A stretch of 64,000 nt of DNA from Catellatospora bangladeshensis (GTDB lineage: Bacteria; Actinomycetota; Actinomycetes; Mycobacteriales; Micromonosporaceae). The stretch covers positions 36,519-100,518 of the forward strand of contig NZ_BONF01000007.1 of NCBI RefSeq assembly GCF_016862575.1, read 5' to 3'. The notes under the pieces are model-generated. The model was not told the origin of the DNA. It ran no database searches and saw only the letters and a program-made list of their open reading frames with translations. A program made the translations under genes and the position numbers. The stretch's first letter is position 1; each line of letters opens with the position of its first letter. Of the stretch, positions 36,095-44,976 are shown in pieces.

Positions 36095-36161
36095 GAAGAT
36101 CGCCGTTTCGTGTCGAAACCTGGGCTCTCACCCGAGGTTGTGACACGAAACGGCGATCTTC
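36095..36161. repeat. 67-bp palindromic repeat, family B copy 3
   Basis: GAAGATCGCCGTTTCGTGTC and GACACGAAACGGCGATCTTC form a perfect 20-bp inverted repeat, the most symmetric member of the family. It lies between convergent genes. Confidence 0.9.
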
Positions 36162-36184
36162 GCGCGCGCCTCGCGAGGCCGCGC

Positions 36185-38212
36185 TCAGCGGAAGGTGCGG
36201 CCCGTCACGGCGCTGGAGACTCCGGCGCGGTCCAGGTACGGGGTGATGCCGCCCAGGTGGAACGGCCAGCCCGCGCCCAGGATCATGCACAGGTCGATGT
36301 CGGCGGCCTCGGCCACCACGCCCTCGTCCAGCATGAGCCGGATCTCCTGCGCCAGCGCGGCGAGCGCCTTCCCGCGCACCTCCTCCGCGGTCAGCGGGGC
36401 GTCGCCCTGCACGAGCAGCGCCTCGACCTCGGGGTTGAGCCGCTCGTCGACCAGCAGCGGCAGGCCCGACTTGGCGATCGCTGCCAGGTTCGGGCTGGCC
36501 GAGAAGCGGTCCGGGAACGCCTCGTGCAGCGTGCCGCCGACGTGCGCGGCGACGGCCGGGCCGACCAGGGAGAGCAGCGCCATCGGCCGCATCGGCAGGC
36601 CCAGCGGGTCCAGTGCGCGGTCGGCGGTCTTGATCGGGGTGCCCGCGTCCACGGCGCTCCAGATCTCGCCCAGGAAGCGCGTGAGGATCCGGTTGACCAC
36701 GAACGCCGGCGCGTCCTTGACCAGCACGCAGCTCTTCTTCAGCTGCCTGCCGACCGCGAACGCGGTGGCCAGCGTGGCGTCGTCGGTGGCGGCGCCGCGC
36801 ACGATCTCCAGCAGCGGCATCATGGCGACCGGGTTGAAGAAGTGGAAGCCCACCACCCGCTCCGGGTGCGCCAGGTCGGCGGCCATCGCGGTGACCGACA
36901 GCGAGGAGGTGTTGGTGGCCAGCACCGCCTCCGGCTTGACGATCTGCTCCAGCTCGGCCCAGACCTTCTTCTTGACCGACAGCTCCTCGAACACGGCCTC
37001 GATGACGAAGTCGGCGTCGGCGAAGACGGACTTGTCGACCGAGCCGCTGACCAGGCCGCGCAGCTTGGCCGCGGTGCCCGTGGACATGCGGCCCTTCGCG
37101 ACCGCCTTGTCGATCTCGGCGTGCACGTACCCGACGCCCTTGTCCACCCGGGCCTGGTCGAGGTCGGTCAGCACGACCGGGACCTCCAGGCGCTTGGCGA
37201 ACAGCAGCGCGAGCTGCGAGGCCATCAGGCCCGCGCCGACGATGCCGACCTTGGTGACCTTGCGGGCCAGGCTCTTGTCCGGCGCGCCGGCCGGGCGCTT
37301 GGCCCGCCGCTGCACCAGGTCGAAGGCGTAGAGGCCGCTGTGCAGTTCCGGGGTGACCGCGAGGTCGGCCAGGGCCTGGATCTCGGTCTCGATGCCCTCG
37401 GCGGTGACCCCGTTCTTGGCCAGGGTCAGCAGGTCGAGCGCCTTCGAGGCGGCCGGGACCGCGCCGTGCAGGCGCTTGTCCAGCTCGGTGCGGGCGAAGC
37501 CGACCACGGCGTCCCACATCTCCGAGCGGTCCACCTCGGGCCGGTTCACGGTGACGGTGCCGTTGACGACGCCCGCGGCCCACTCCAGCGAGCGCTCCAG
37601 GAAGTCGGCGGGCTCCAGCAGCGCGTCCGCGATGCCCATCTCGAAGGCCTGCTTGGGCTTGAGCATCTTGTTCATCATCAGCGGGTTCTGCACCACGACC
37701 TGGGCCGCGGGCACGATGCCGACGATGTTCGGCAGCAGCTGCGAGCCGCCCCAGCCGGGGATCAGGCCCAGCGACACCTCGGGCAGCGCCAGCGCCGCCG
37801 CGCCCTGCGACAGGGTGCGGTAGTGGCAGTGCAGCGCCACCTCCAGGCCACCGCCCATGGCCGCGCCGTTGACGAACGCGAACGTCGGCACGCTGCTCTC
37901 GCGCAGCTTCGCGAAGGTGGCGTGGCCCAGCCGTCCGATCTGGACGACCTGCTCGCGCGAGGTCATCGCGGCGAAGCCGGTCAGGTCCGCGCCGACGCAG
38001 AAGATGTACGGCTTGCCGGTGACCGCGATGAACGACGGCGACGCGGCCTGCGCCTCGTCGATCGCCTGCGAGAGCGAGGTCAGGCCCTCCCGGCCGAAGG
38101 TGTTCGGCTTGGTGTGGTCCAGGCCGTTGTCCAGCGTGATCAGCGCGGCCGGCCTGTCCAGCCCCGGTACGGCGATCAGCCGCAGCTTGGCGTGAGTGAC
38201 GATCTCGCTCAC
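36185..38212 (-). CDS. Fatty-acid oxidation complex alpha subunit (enoyl-CoA hydratase / 3-hydroxyacyl-CoA dehydrogenase)
   Basis: A 675-residue bifunctional beta-oxidation enzyme. The N-terminal crotonase domain (about 1-310) has VTGKPYIFCVGADLTGF, FVNGAAMGGGLEVALHC (oxyanion hole) and LGLIPGWGGSQLLP. The dehydrogenase part starts with the NAD motif VGIVGAGLMASQLALLFAKR (about 325), followed by FHFFNPVAMMPLLEIV and a second 3HCDH domain with FVVNRILTRFL. It hydrates enoyl-CoA and oxidises the product to 3-ketoacyl-CoA, which the thiolase encoded just upstream would cleave. GTG 38212 overlaps the thiolase stop (GTGA). Confidence 0.92.
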   Translation of the reverse strand: MSEIVTHAKLRLIAVPGLDRPAALITLDNGLDHTKPNTFGREGLTSLSQAIDEAQAASPSFIAVTGKPYIFCVGADLTGFAAMTSREQVVQIGRLGHATFAKLRESSVPTFAFVNGAAMGGGLEVALHCHYRTLSQGAAALALPEVSLGLIPGWGGSQLLPNIVGIVPAAQVVVQNPLMMNKMLKPKQAFEMGIADALLEPADFLERSLEWAAGVVNGTVTVNRPEVDRSEMWDAVVGFARTELDKRLHGAVPAASKALDLLTLAKNGVTAEGIETEIQALADLAVTPELHSGLYAFDLVQRRAKRPAGAPDKSLARKVTKVGIVGAGLMASQLALLFAKRLEVPVVLTDLDQARVDKGVGYVHAEIDKAVAKGRMSTGTAAKLRGLVSGSVDKSVFADADFVIEAVFEELSVKKKVWAELEQIVKPEAVLATNTSSLSVTAMAADLAHPERVVGFHFFNPVAMMPLLEIVRGAATDDATLATAFAVGRQLKKSCVLVKDAPAFVVNRILTRFLGEIWSAVDAGTPIKTADRALDPLGLPMRPMALLSLVGPAVAAHVGGTLHEAFPDRFSASPNLAAIAKSGLPLLVDERLNPEVEALLVQGDAPLTAEEVRGKALAALAQEIRLMLDEGVVAEAADIDLCMILGAGWPFHLGGITPYLDRAGVSSAVTGRTFR

Positions 38213-39405
38213 TTGTCGCCCTCCCAGTTCGGGTTCTCCCAGATGACGGTCCCGCCCATGCCGATGCCGATGCACATGGCGGTCAGGCCGTAGCGCACCT
38301 CGGGGTGCTCGGCGAAGTGGCGCGACAGCTGCGTCATCAGCCGTACGCCGGAGGAGGCCAGCGGGTGGCCCACGGCGATCGCGCCGCCCCACGGGTTGAC
38401 CCGCGGGTCGTCGTCGGCGATGCCGAAGTGGTCCAGGAACGCCAGCACCTGCACCGCGAACGCCTCGTTCAGCTCGAACAGGCCGATGTCGTCGATGGTC
38501 AGCCCGGCCAGGCGCAGCGCGCGCTCGGTGGACGGGATCGGGCCGACGCCCATCACCTCGGGCTCGACGCCGACGAAGCCGTACGACACCAGGCGCATGC
38601 CGATGGGCAGGCCCAGCTCGCGGGCCACGTCCTCGGCGGCGAGCAGGCAGCTCGTGGCGCCGTCGTTCAGGCCGGCCGCGTTGCCCGCGGTGACCTTGCC
38701 GTGCGGGCGGAACGGGGTCTTCAGGCTGGCGAGCTTCTCCATGCTGGTCTCGCGCGGCGCCTCGTCGGTGGTGGCCAGGCCCCAGCCGGTCTCCGGGTCG
38801 CGGGTGGCGACGGTGACCAGGTCGCCCTGCAGCTTGCCGGCGGCGTACGCGGCGGCGGTCTTGCGCTGGCTGGCCAGGCCGAACGCGTCGGCCCGCTCCT
38901 TGGTCAGCTGCGGGAGCCGGTCGTGCAGGTTCTCCGCGGTGGCGCCCATGACCAGCGCCGACGGGTCGACGATCTTCTCGGCGAGGAAGCGCGGGTTGGG
39001 GTCGACGCCCTCGCCCATCGGGTGGCGGCCCATGTGCTCGACGCCGCCCGCGATCGCGACGTCGTACGCCCCGACGGCGATGCCGGAGGCGACCGTGGTG
39101 ACCGCCGTCATCGCGCCCGCGCACATCCGGTCGATCGCGTAGCCGGGCACCGTCTTGGGCAGGCCCGCCAGCAGCGCGGCGGTGCGGCCGATGGTCAGGC
39201 CCTGGTCGCCGATCTGGGTGGTGGCCGCGATGGCCACCTCGTCGACGCGCTCCGGCGGCAGCTGCGGGTTGCGGCGCAGCAGCTCGCGGATGCAGCGGAC
39301 GACGAGATCGTCGGCGCGGGTGTTCGCGTAGATGCCTCCGTTCGCCTTGCCGAACGGGGTGCGCACGCCGTCGACGAAGACGACGTCGCGTACTTGACGG
39401 GGCAC
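38209..39405 (-). CDS. Acetyl-CoA C-acyltransferase (thiolase)
   Basis: A 398-residue thiolase, the beta partner of the FadB-like subunit. The acyl-accepting Cys is in YAIDRMCAGAM (about residue 93), and the active-site His and second Cys in NPWGGAIAVGHPLASSG and LTAMCIGIGMGG. It cleaves 3-ketoacyl-CoA with CoA in the last beta-oxidation step. AAGGAGG precedes the GTG. A short palindrome overlaps its -10, so fatty acid-responsive repression is likely. It forms an operon with the downstream alpha subunit. Confidence 0.92.
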   Translation of the reverse strand: MPRQVRDVVFVDGVRTPFGKANGGIYANTRADDLVVRCIRELLRRNPQLPPERVDEVAIAATTQIGDQGLTIGRTAALLAGLPKTVPGYAIDRMCAGAMTAVTTVASGIAVGAYDVAIAGGVEHMGRHPMGEGVDPNPRFLAEKIVDPSALVMGATAENLHDRLPQLTKERADAFGLASQRKTAAAYAAGKLQGDLVTVATRDPETGWGLATTDEAPRETSMEKLASLKTPFRPHGKVTAGNAAGLNDGATSCLLAAEDVARELGLPIGMRLVSYGFVGVEPEVMGVGPIPSTERALRLAGLTIDDIGLFELNEAFAVQVLAFLDHFGIADDDPRVNPWGGAIAVGHPLASSGVRLMTQLSRHFAEHPEVRYGLTAMCIGIGMGGTVIWENPNWEGDK

Positions 39406-39439
39406 GGTCTGCCTCCTTGCAGTTAGGGAGCTGATCCGG

Positions 39440-39455
39440 ATGCTACTCGTGAGTA
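39440..39455 (-). promoter_or_regulatory. Promoter -10 with overlapping palindromic operator of the fadA-fadB operon
   Basis: On the minus strand -10 TAGCAT (39445-39440) overlaps the palindrome TACTC-GT-GAGTA (39444-39455). The size and position suit a TetR-type fatty-acid regulator; I cannot name it. Confidence 0.5.
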
Positions 39456-39663
39456 ACTAGATCAGTGAAGAGACCGGCTGTGGCTTGACTCACAAGCCCG
39501 TGTTGCCCCTGTGTAGAAGACCGACACACGTGATCCCCATCCGGCGGTCGCAGCGCAACGGCTCGACCACGGCGCACCGTGACCGCGTCGATCCGGCTGC
39601 CGCTCGTCGGCGCGGAGGCACAGACCAGCGCAGCGATCGACTTCGACCCGGCAGGGGTCCGGC

Positions 39664-41004
39664 TCAGGAGCCGTCGCCGGGCGTCTGCTCAGCCTCCTCG
39701 TCCGTCTCCTCCGCCGGGGGCGGGGCGATCAGCGCCTGAGCCAGCTCGGCCGCGAGCAGCCCGCACTGCCAGGGTCGGGCGCCGAAGCCGCGGAGCACCT
39801 CGGTGACCGTGTCGGCGTCCGGCTCCACCGGCGGCTCCCAGGCCAGTCGGCGTACGAAGTCGGGGGTGATCAGGTTCTCCGGGGGCAGGTGGTGCTCCTC
39901 GGCGGTCCTGGTCACCACCTCCTTGCAGCGGGCCAGGCGCGCGGCCGCCTCCGGGTCCTTGTCCGCCCAGCGGTGCGGCGGGGGCGGGCCGTCGAACTGC
40001 GGCGTCGTCGGCAGCGCGTCGTCGGGCAGGCCGCGCGCGTCCTCCAGCGCCTCCAGCCAGGTCGCCGCGAGCCGGCGCACCGAGCGCCCGCCGAAGCCGG
40101 GCAGCAGCAGCAGCTCGCGCTCGGTCTTCGGGTTCATCTCGGCCGCCGCGACGATCGCCGCGTCGGGCAGCACCCGGCCGGGCGCCGTGTCCCGGCGCAC
40201 CGCGATGGCGTCCCGGGCGTACCACAGCGACCGCACCCGGGCCTGGGCGCGCGCGCCGCGCACCCGGTGCATGCCGGAGGTGCGCCGCCACGGGTCGGTG
40301 CGCTGCCGGGGCGGCCGGGCGCCCCCGGAGACCAGCGCGGCGAACTCCTCGGCGGCCCACTCGGACTTGCCCTGCCGGGCCAGCTCCACGTCGAGCGCGT
40401 CGCGCAGCTCCACGAGCAGCTCCACGTCGAGCGCGGCGTAGGTCAGCCAGTCGTGCGGCAGCGGCCGGGTCGACCAGTCGGCTGCCGAATGATGCTTCTC
40501 CAGGGTGCGGCCGAGTAGCTGTTCGGTCAGCGCGGCGAGCCCGACCCGCTCGAAGTCGGCCAGCCGGGCGGCCAATTCCGTATCGAAGAGACGGCGTGGT
40601 CTCAGCCCCACCTCGGCCAGGCACGGCAGGTCCTGGCTGGCCGCGTGGAGCACCCACTCGGTGTCGGCCAGTGCATCGTCCAAAGCCGACAGGTCGGGCA
40701 GCGGCACGGGGTCGATCAGGGCCGTGCCGGCCCCCTTGCGGCGCAGCTGGACCAGGTATGCGCGCTGGCTGTAGCGGAAGCCGGAGGCCCGTTCGGCGTC
40801 CACCGCGACCGGGCCGGTGCCCGCGGCGAAACGGGCCACCACCTCGGCGAGCCCGGCAGGTGTGTCGACCGGGGCAGGGGTGCCGTCGGCCGGCTCGGTC
40901 AGCAGCCTCGGTCCCGCGCCGTTCGTCGTCCCGTCCGGCGCCACCTCGCCCGTCGGCGTGCGGTGGCGGGTCCGACGGCGCAGGGGTGCGTCCTCGTCGG
41001 TCAT
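39664..41004 (-). CDS. rnd: Ribonuclease D (DEDDy 3'-5' exonuclease with HRDC domain)
   Basis: A 446-residue nuclease that trims structured RNA 3' ends such as tRNA precursors. The exonuclease motifs are VAVDAERASGFRYSQRAYLVQL (DxE), AASQDLPCL / FDTELAARLADF and YAALDVELLVELRDAL (YxxxD). The HRDC domain (NPKTERELLLLPGFGGRSVRRLAATWLEAL, about 290-320) follows, with a long C-terminal extension ending in acidic residues. ATG 41004 is supported by TACGGT 6 nt upstream (leaderless); the GTG directly after that hexamer is rejected. The 258 nt between its stop and the thiolase promoter hold no gene I can support. Confidence 0.87.
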   Translation of the reverse strand: MTDEDAPLRRRTRHRTPTGEVAPDGTTNGAGPRLLTEPADGTPAPVDTPAGLAEVVARFAAGTGPVAVDAERASGFRYSQRAYLVQLRRKGAGTALIDPVPLPDLSALDDALADTEWVLHAASQDLPCLAEVGLRPRRLFDTELAARLADFERVGLAALTEQLLGRTLEKHHSAADWSTRPLPHDWLTYAALDVELLVELRDALDVELARQGKSEWAAEEFAALVSGGARPPRQRTDPWRRTSGMHRVRGARAQARVRSLWYARDAIAVRRDTAPGRVLPDAAIVAAAEMNPKTERELLLLPGFGGRSVRRLAATWLEALEDARGLPDDALPTTPQFDGPPPPHRWADKDPEAAARLARCKEVVTRTAEEHHLPPENLITPDFVRRLAWEPPVEPDADTVTEVLRGFGARPWQCGLLAAELAQALIAPPPAEETDEEAEQTPGDGS

Positions 41005-41010
41005 GGTCAC

Positions 41011-41016
41011 ACCGTA
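41011..41016 (-). promoter_or_regulatory. -10 hexamer TACGGT, leaderless promoter of rnd
   Basis: Minus-strand TACGGT lies 6 nt before ATG 41004. Confidence 0.5.
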
Positions 41017-41169
41017 CGGCCAGGCACCCGGGGTTGGCGGCAGCACCCCGGTATGGCGCGTCGGTGGAGGTTTCATACAGGCCCGCAAACAGGGATGTTG
41101 GGATTCGCCGTCACCGAGTATGTTGTGCCAGCCGCTCGGACCTGGGCGGTGCCACGGGGAGGAAACGCC

Positions 41170-42321
41170 ATGACCACGGGTCCCGAACCCGCCATGCCCG
41201 CCGCCGGACCGGCCGTGCCCGCCGCCGTGCCCGCGGTGCCGCAGGCTCCACCGGCCGCCGCGGTGATCCCGCAGCAGGCGGTGCCCGGACCCTTCCCGCC
41301 CGCGCCCGGCCCGATGGCGGGCCCGTTCCCGCCCGCCGCCCCGCAGCCCTGGCCGCACCCGCAGGCGGTCCCGCCGCACGCGGTCCCGCCGCACCCGCAG
41401 GCGGCCCCAGCGCACCCGCAGGCCCTCCCGCCACACCTGGCGGCGCACGCCGCGCCGCCGTACCCGGTGCCGCCGCACGCCATGCTGCCCGCCGGTCACC
41501 TCCCGCCGGGCCAGCCGCCGGCCGCGCGTCCCGGGCTGCTGCGCCGCCTGGTGCGGCCCGGCGCGCTGATCGCCGCCCTGCTGGCCGTCCTGGTCGGGCT
41601 GGTCGCCTGGCAGACCGTGCGCATCGAGCAGCTCGGCGGGGCGCTGGAGCGGGCGGACGACCGGCTGAGCAGGCTGCAGCAGGAGGACAAGGGCCGCCTC
41701 GACGCGGCCGAGTCGCGGCTCGGCGAGCTGGAGAAGGAGGTCGGCGGCGCGTTCAATGTGGAGAAGGTCGCCGCGGCCGTGCTGCCCAGCGTGTTCCGGG
41801 TCGAGGCGGGCCGCTCCATCGGCACCGCGTTCGCGGTCGGGCCGCAGGCCGCCGACGGCGGCACCAACCTCTTCACCAACTACCACGTGGTCGAGGAGGT
41901 CTGGAAGAAGGGCGGCCGGACCGCCGAGATCACCCGCGCCGGGCAGCGCTTCAACGTCAAGATCGTCCGCGTCGACAAGGTCCGCGACGTGGCCCACCTG
42001 CACACCACGGCGAAGTTCAAGGGGCTGACCGTGGCCGCGGTCGCGGCCAAGCCCGGCCAGCAGGTCATCGCCGTCGGCGCGCCGCTGGGCCTGACCGACA
42101 CCGTGACCAGCGGCGTCATCAGCGCCATCCGGGAGACCGGCTACGAGGAGGGCCCGATGGTGCAGTTCGACGCCGCCATCAACCCCGGCAACTCGGGCGG
42201 CCCGGTCATCAACGGCCAGCAGGAGGTCGTCGGGATCGCCGTCGCCGGATACCTCGAAGCCGAGGGCCTCGGGCTCGCCATCCCGATCGCCGACGCCTGC
42301 AAGAGCATCGACATCTGCTGA
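41170..42321 (+). CDS. Membrane-anchored trypsin-like serine protease without PDZ domain
   Basis: A 383-residue protein. A 115-residue Pro/Ala/His/Gln-rich cytoplasmic N-terminus precedes one membrane helix (ALIAALLAVLVGLVAWQTV) and a short coiled coil (RIEQLGGALERADDRLSRLQQEDKG and on to about 190). The HtrA/DegP-like protease domain follows; the triad appears to be His239 (TNYHVVEE), Asp273 (VRDVAHLH) and Ser342 (NPGNSGGPVIN). The PDZ domain usual in HtrA is missing. It ends with two cysteines near CKSIDIC. GGGGAGG before the ATG. The next gene encodes a protein with a matching low-complexity tail, helix and coiled coil, 59 nt downstream. Confidence 0.8.
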   Translation: MTTGPEPAMPAAGPAVPAAVPAVPQAPPAAAVIPQQAVPGPFPPAPGPMAGPFPPAAPQPWPHPQAVPPHAVPPHPQAAPAHPQALPPHLAAHAAPPYPVPPHAMLPAGHLPPGQPPAARPGLLRRLVRPGALIAALLAVLVGLVAWQTVRIEQLGGALERADDRLSRLQQEDKGRLDAAESRLGELEKEVGGAFNVEKVAAAVLPSVFRVEAGRSIGTAFAVGPQAADGGTNLFTNYHVVEEVWKKGGRTAEITRAGQRFNVKIVRVDKVRDVAHLHTTAKFKGLTVAAVAAKPGQQVIAVGAPLGLTDTVTSGVISAIRETGYEEGPMVQFDAAINPGNSGGPVINGQQEVVGIAVAGYLEAEGLGLAIPIADACKSIDIC

Positions 42322-42380
42322 CCGGAACCCCTTTCCGGCTCGGCAAGCACCACGCACCACCATCACGGAGGAAGAGAGAC

Positions 42381-43157
42381 ATGACCCACCCCGCGTCCCC
42401 GCCCGACGAGGCGACCGCGCCGGTGCCCGCCGCCGCGCCGCAGCCCGCCGCCGCGGAGACCGCAGCACTGCCCGTCGCGGCCCCGGCCGTGACCGCGCCC
42501 CAGGCCGCCGCTCCGGCTGCCCAGCCCGTCGCCGCCCAGCCCGTTCCGGCGCAGGCCGTGCCCGCGCAGGCGGCACCCACCGCGGCGTACCCGGTCGCGC
42601 CGCAGCAGGCGTACCCCGCCGCGCCGCAGCAGGCGTACCCGGCGGCGGCCCAGCCCGCGGCCTACCCGGCCGGCTACGCCCCGGTCCCGGCGCAGCCGGA
42701 GGGCTACCCGGTGTCGGCGGTGCCGGTGTCGGCGTACCCGACCTCGGGCTACCCCGGCTACCCGGGTTACCCGGCCGCGGTGGCCGCGCCGCCGAAGAAG
42801 TCGAAGGCGACCCTGCTGCTGGCGATCGCCACCGGCCTGCTGGTGCTCGCCACCGGCGTGATGACCACGCTGTTCGTGCTGAAGTCCGGTGAGCTGAGCG
42901 ACACCAAGGCCACGCTGACCCAGCAGGTCGCCGACCGCGACAAGACCATCGCGAACAAGGAGAGCGAGCTCTCCACGCAGAAGAACGTGCTCGACAGCAC
43001 CAGGGACGACCTGGAGAAGTCCAAGCAGGACCTCGAGGGCGTGCAGAACGAGAACAAGGCCATGACCGGCTGCCTCGACAAGCTCGACGCGTTCTTCGCC
43101 TCCCCGAGCGAGTCCAAGCTCAAGGCCATGGACAAGGCCTGCAAGGCCTATCTCTGA
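42381..43157 (+). CDS. Single-pass membrane protein with Pro/Ala/Tyr-rich tail and extracytoplasmic coiled coil
   Basis: A 258-residue protein I cannot assign to a family. Residues 1-130 are low-complexity (repeated QQAYPAAP units, GYPGYPGYP), then a basic PPKKSKA stop signal and one helix ([23 protein letters not shown]). Outside is a coiled coil of about 60 residues ([20 protein letters not shown] and on to NENKAM), ending in a short domain with two Cys ([29 protein letters not shown]). GGAGGAAGAGAG precedes the ATG. It mirrors the plan of the protease upstream; a partner or adaptor role is inferred from position only. A terminator follows. Confidence 0.75.
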   Translation: MTHPASPPDEATAPVPAAAPQPAAAETAALPVAAPAVTAPQAAAPAAQPVAAQPVPAQAVPAQAAPTAAYPVAPQQAYPAAPQQAYPAAAQPAAYPAGYAPVPAQPEGYPVSAVPVSAYPTSGYPGYPGYPAAVAAPPKKSKATLLLAIATGLLVLATGVMTTLFVLKSGELSDTKATLTQQVADRDKTIANKESELSTQKNVLDSTRDDLEKSKQDLEGVQNENKAMTGCLDKLDAFFASPSESKLKAMDKACKAYL

Positions 43158-43172
43158 TCTCCCCACATCACT

Positions 43173-43214
43173 GAAGCTCCCGTCAGGCCGTCAGCGCGGC
43201 CAGGCGGGAGCTTC
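43173..43214. terminator. Hairpin terminator between convergent genes
   Basis: Arms GAAGCTCCCG and CGGGAGCTTC with an inner GGCCG/CGGCC stem. The outer arm shares GAAGCTCCCG with the hairpin at 14833. Confidence 0.75.
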
Positions 43215-43230
43215 GGTCATGCGGAGACGG

Positions 43231-43803
43231 TCAGCGGTGGTCGCCGCGCCGCAGGGGGAGGGCCGAGACGCCGACCGGCGGCAGGCCCGCGGTGGAGGCC
43301 AGCAGGGCGCACCAGGCCGCGACGTGGCCCTCCAGGTGCAGGTCCAGCGGCGTCCAGGAGGCGCGCAGCTCCAGGTCGGTGGTGGGCGGCCCGTCGGCGG
43401 CCAGCGCGCCGAAGCGGCTGGAGATGGTCTGGGTCACCGTGCCGCCGATCGCGGCGTAGCCGGAGCTGTGCGCGTCGAGCGCGTCCACCAGCCAGCTCCA
43501 GCCCACCTGGGGCAGCAGCGGGTCGGTCGCCAGCTCGGGCTCCAGCTCCGCGGTGACGTACGTGACGAGCCGGGTGTCGCCCTCCCACGCCTCGTGGCCC
43601 GCCGGGTCGTGCAGCAGGATGAGCCGCCCGGTGGTGACCTCCTCGCCCCGGCGGAGCACGGTCGCGCCGAGGGCGAACGCGTACGGGGCGAGCCGGCTCG
43701 GCGCGGGCACCTCCTCCAGCGCGATCTCGTCCCGGGCCTGGGCGGCACGCAGCGCGGCGACGGCGCGCGTGAACGTCTCGGGGAGTACGGTCGTCAGCGC
43801 CAT
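43231..43803 (-). CDS. DUF3000 family protein
   Basis: A 190-residue soluble protein of unknown function recognised as DUF3000, which regularly lies beside hemE in actinomycetes, as here (divergent). Features are [38 protein letters not shown] and a C-terminal half with [22 protein letters not shown]. No catalytic motif is apparent. ATG 43803 sits 6 nt after TAGGGT, giving a leaderless start. Confidence 0.8.
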   Translation of the reverse strand: MALTTVLPETFTRAVAALRAAQARDEIALEEVPAPSRLAPYAFALGATVLRRGEEVTTGRLILLHDPAGHEAWEGDTRLVTYVTAELEPELATDPLLPQVGWSWLVDALDAHSSGYAAIGGTVTQTISSRFGALAADGPPTTDLELRASWTPLDLHLEGHVAAWCALLASTAGLPPVGVSALPLRRGDHR

Positions 43804-43809
43804 AGCCGT

Positions 43810-43815
43810 ACCCTA
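43810..43815 (-). promoter_or_regulatory. -10 hexamer TAGGGT, leaderless promoter of the DUF3000 gene
   Basis: Minus-strand TAGGGT, 6 nt before ATG 43803. Confidence 0.55.
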
Positions 43816-43914
43816 GGGGGCGCCGGGACCGTTGTCCCGCTACGGCGCGCCGACAGCTCACATCCGTGCGACCCGTTCGGCGAGCGTTTTCCGCCCGGTG
43901 GCACGATGGCCTGG

Positions 43915-44976
43915 ATGAGCAGCGCAGAGCAGACCAGTCCCGGGAGCCGCCCGACGGCGGGCTCCACCTTCGTCCGAGCGTGCCGCGGCGAGCCGGTCAC
44001 GCACACGCCGGTGTGGTTCATGCGGCAGGCGGGGCGCTCCCTGCCGGAGTACCGCGAGCTGCGTGCGGGCGTACGCATGCTGGAGTCGTGCCGCCGCCCC
44101 GACCTGGTCACCGAGATCACCCTGCAGCCGGTGCGCCGCCACGGCGTGGACGCGGCGATCTTCTTCAGCGACATCATGGTGCCGCTCGACGCCGCCGGGG
44201 TCGACCTGGACATCGTGGCCGGCACCGGCCCCGTCGTCGCCGAGCCGGTCCGTACCATGGCCGACCTCGACCGGGTCCGCCCGCTCGACCCGGCCGCCGT
44301 GTCCTACGTGGACGAGGCGGTGCGGCTGCTGACCGCCGAGCTGGGGGAGACCCCGCTGATCGGCTTCGCGGGCGCGCCGTTCACGCTGGCCAGCTACCTG
44401 GTCGAGGGCGGCCCGTCGCGCAACCACACCCAGACCAAGGCGCTGATGTACGGCGACCCGGAGCTGTGGCACGCGCTGCTGGCCCGCCTGGCCGACATCA
44501 CGCTGACCTTCCTCAAGGTGCAGATCGCCGCCGGGGTGAGCGCGGTGCAGCTGTTCGACTCCTGGGTCGGCGCGCTCTCCGAGGCCGACTACCGCGAGTA
44601 CGTGCTGCCCCACTCGCGCGCCGTGCTGGAGGGCCTGACGGATGCGGGCGTGCCGCGCATCCACTTCGGGGTGGGCACCGCGCTGCTGCTGCCGGCCATG
44701 GCCCAGGCGGGCGCGGACGTGGTCGGCGTCGACTGGCGCACCCCGCTTGACCAGGCCGCCAAGCTGGTGCCCGGCCACCCGGTGCAGGGCAACCTCGACC
44801 CCGCGGTGCTGTTCGCGCCGTGGGAGGTCGTCGAGCGCGAGGTGCGCCGCATCCTGGCCGAGGGCCGCACCGCGCCCGGCCACGTGTTCAACCTCGGCCA
44901 CGGCGTGCTCCCGGAGACCGACCCCACCGTGCTCACGCGCGTCGTCGAGCTGGTCCACGAGCTCAGCGCCCGATGA
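43915..44976 (+). CDS. hemE: Uroporphyrinogen decarboxylase
   Basis: A 353-residue enzyme that decarboxylates uroporphyrinogen III to coproporphyrinogen III. Signatures are [19 protein letters not shown] at the N-terminus and [20 protein letters not shown], with the active-site Asp in FFSDIMVP. First of three overlapping haem genes (hemE-cgoX-chdC). Start: ATG 43915 has CACGAT 7 nt upstream, resembling a leaderless -10; the in-frame ATG three codons earlier overlaps that hexamer. Confidence 0.93.
   Translation: MSSAEQTSPGSRPTAGSTFVRACRGEPVTHTPVWFMRQAGRSLPEYRELRAGVRMLESCRRPDLVTEITLQPVRRHGVDAAIFFSDIMVPLDAAGVDLDIVAGTGPVVAEPVRTMADLDRVRPLDPAAVSYVDEAVRLLTAELGETPLIGFAGAPFTLASYLVEGGPSRNHTQTKALMYGDPELWHALLARLADITLTFLKVQIAAGVSAVQLFDSWVGALSEADYREYVLPHSRAVLEGLTDAGVPRIHFGVGTALLLPAMAQAGADVVGVDWRTPLDQAAKLVPGHPVQGNLDPAVLFAPWEVVEREVRRILAEGRTAPGHVFNLGHGVLPETDPTVLTRVVELVHELSAR

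Noticed and set aside
39485..39739. Small plus-strand frames between the thiolase promoter and rnd
   Set aside because: No ribosome site or conserved pattern, and they overlap the rnd 3' end antisense.
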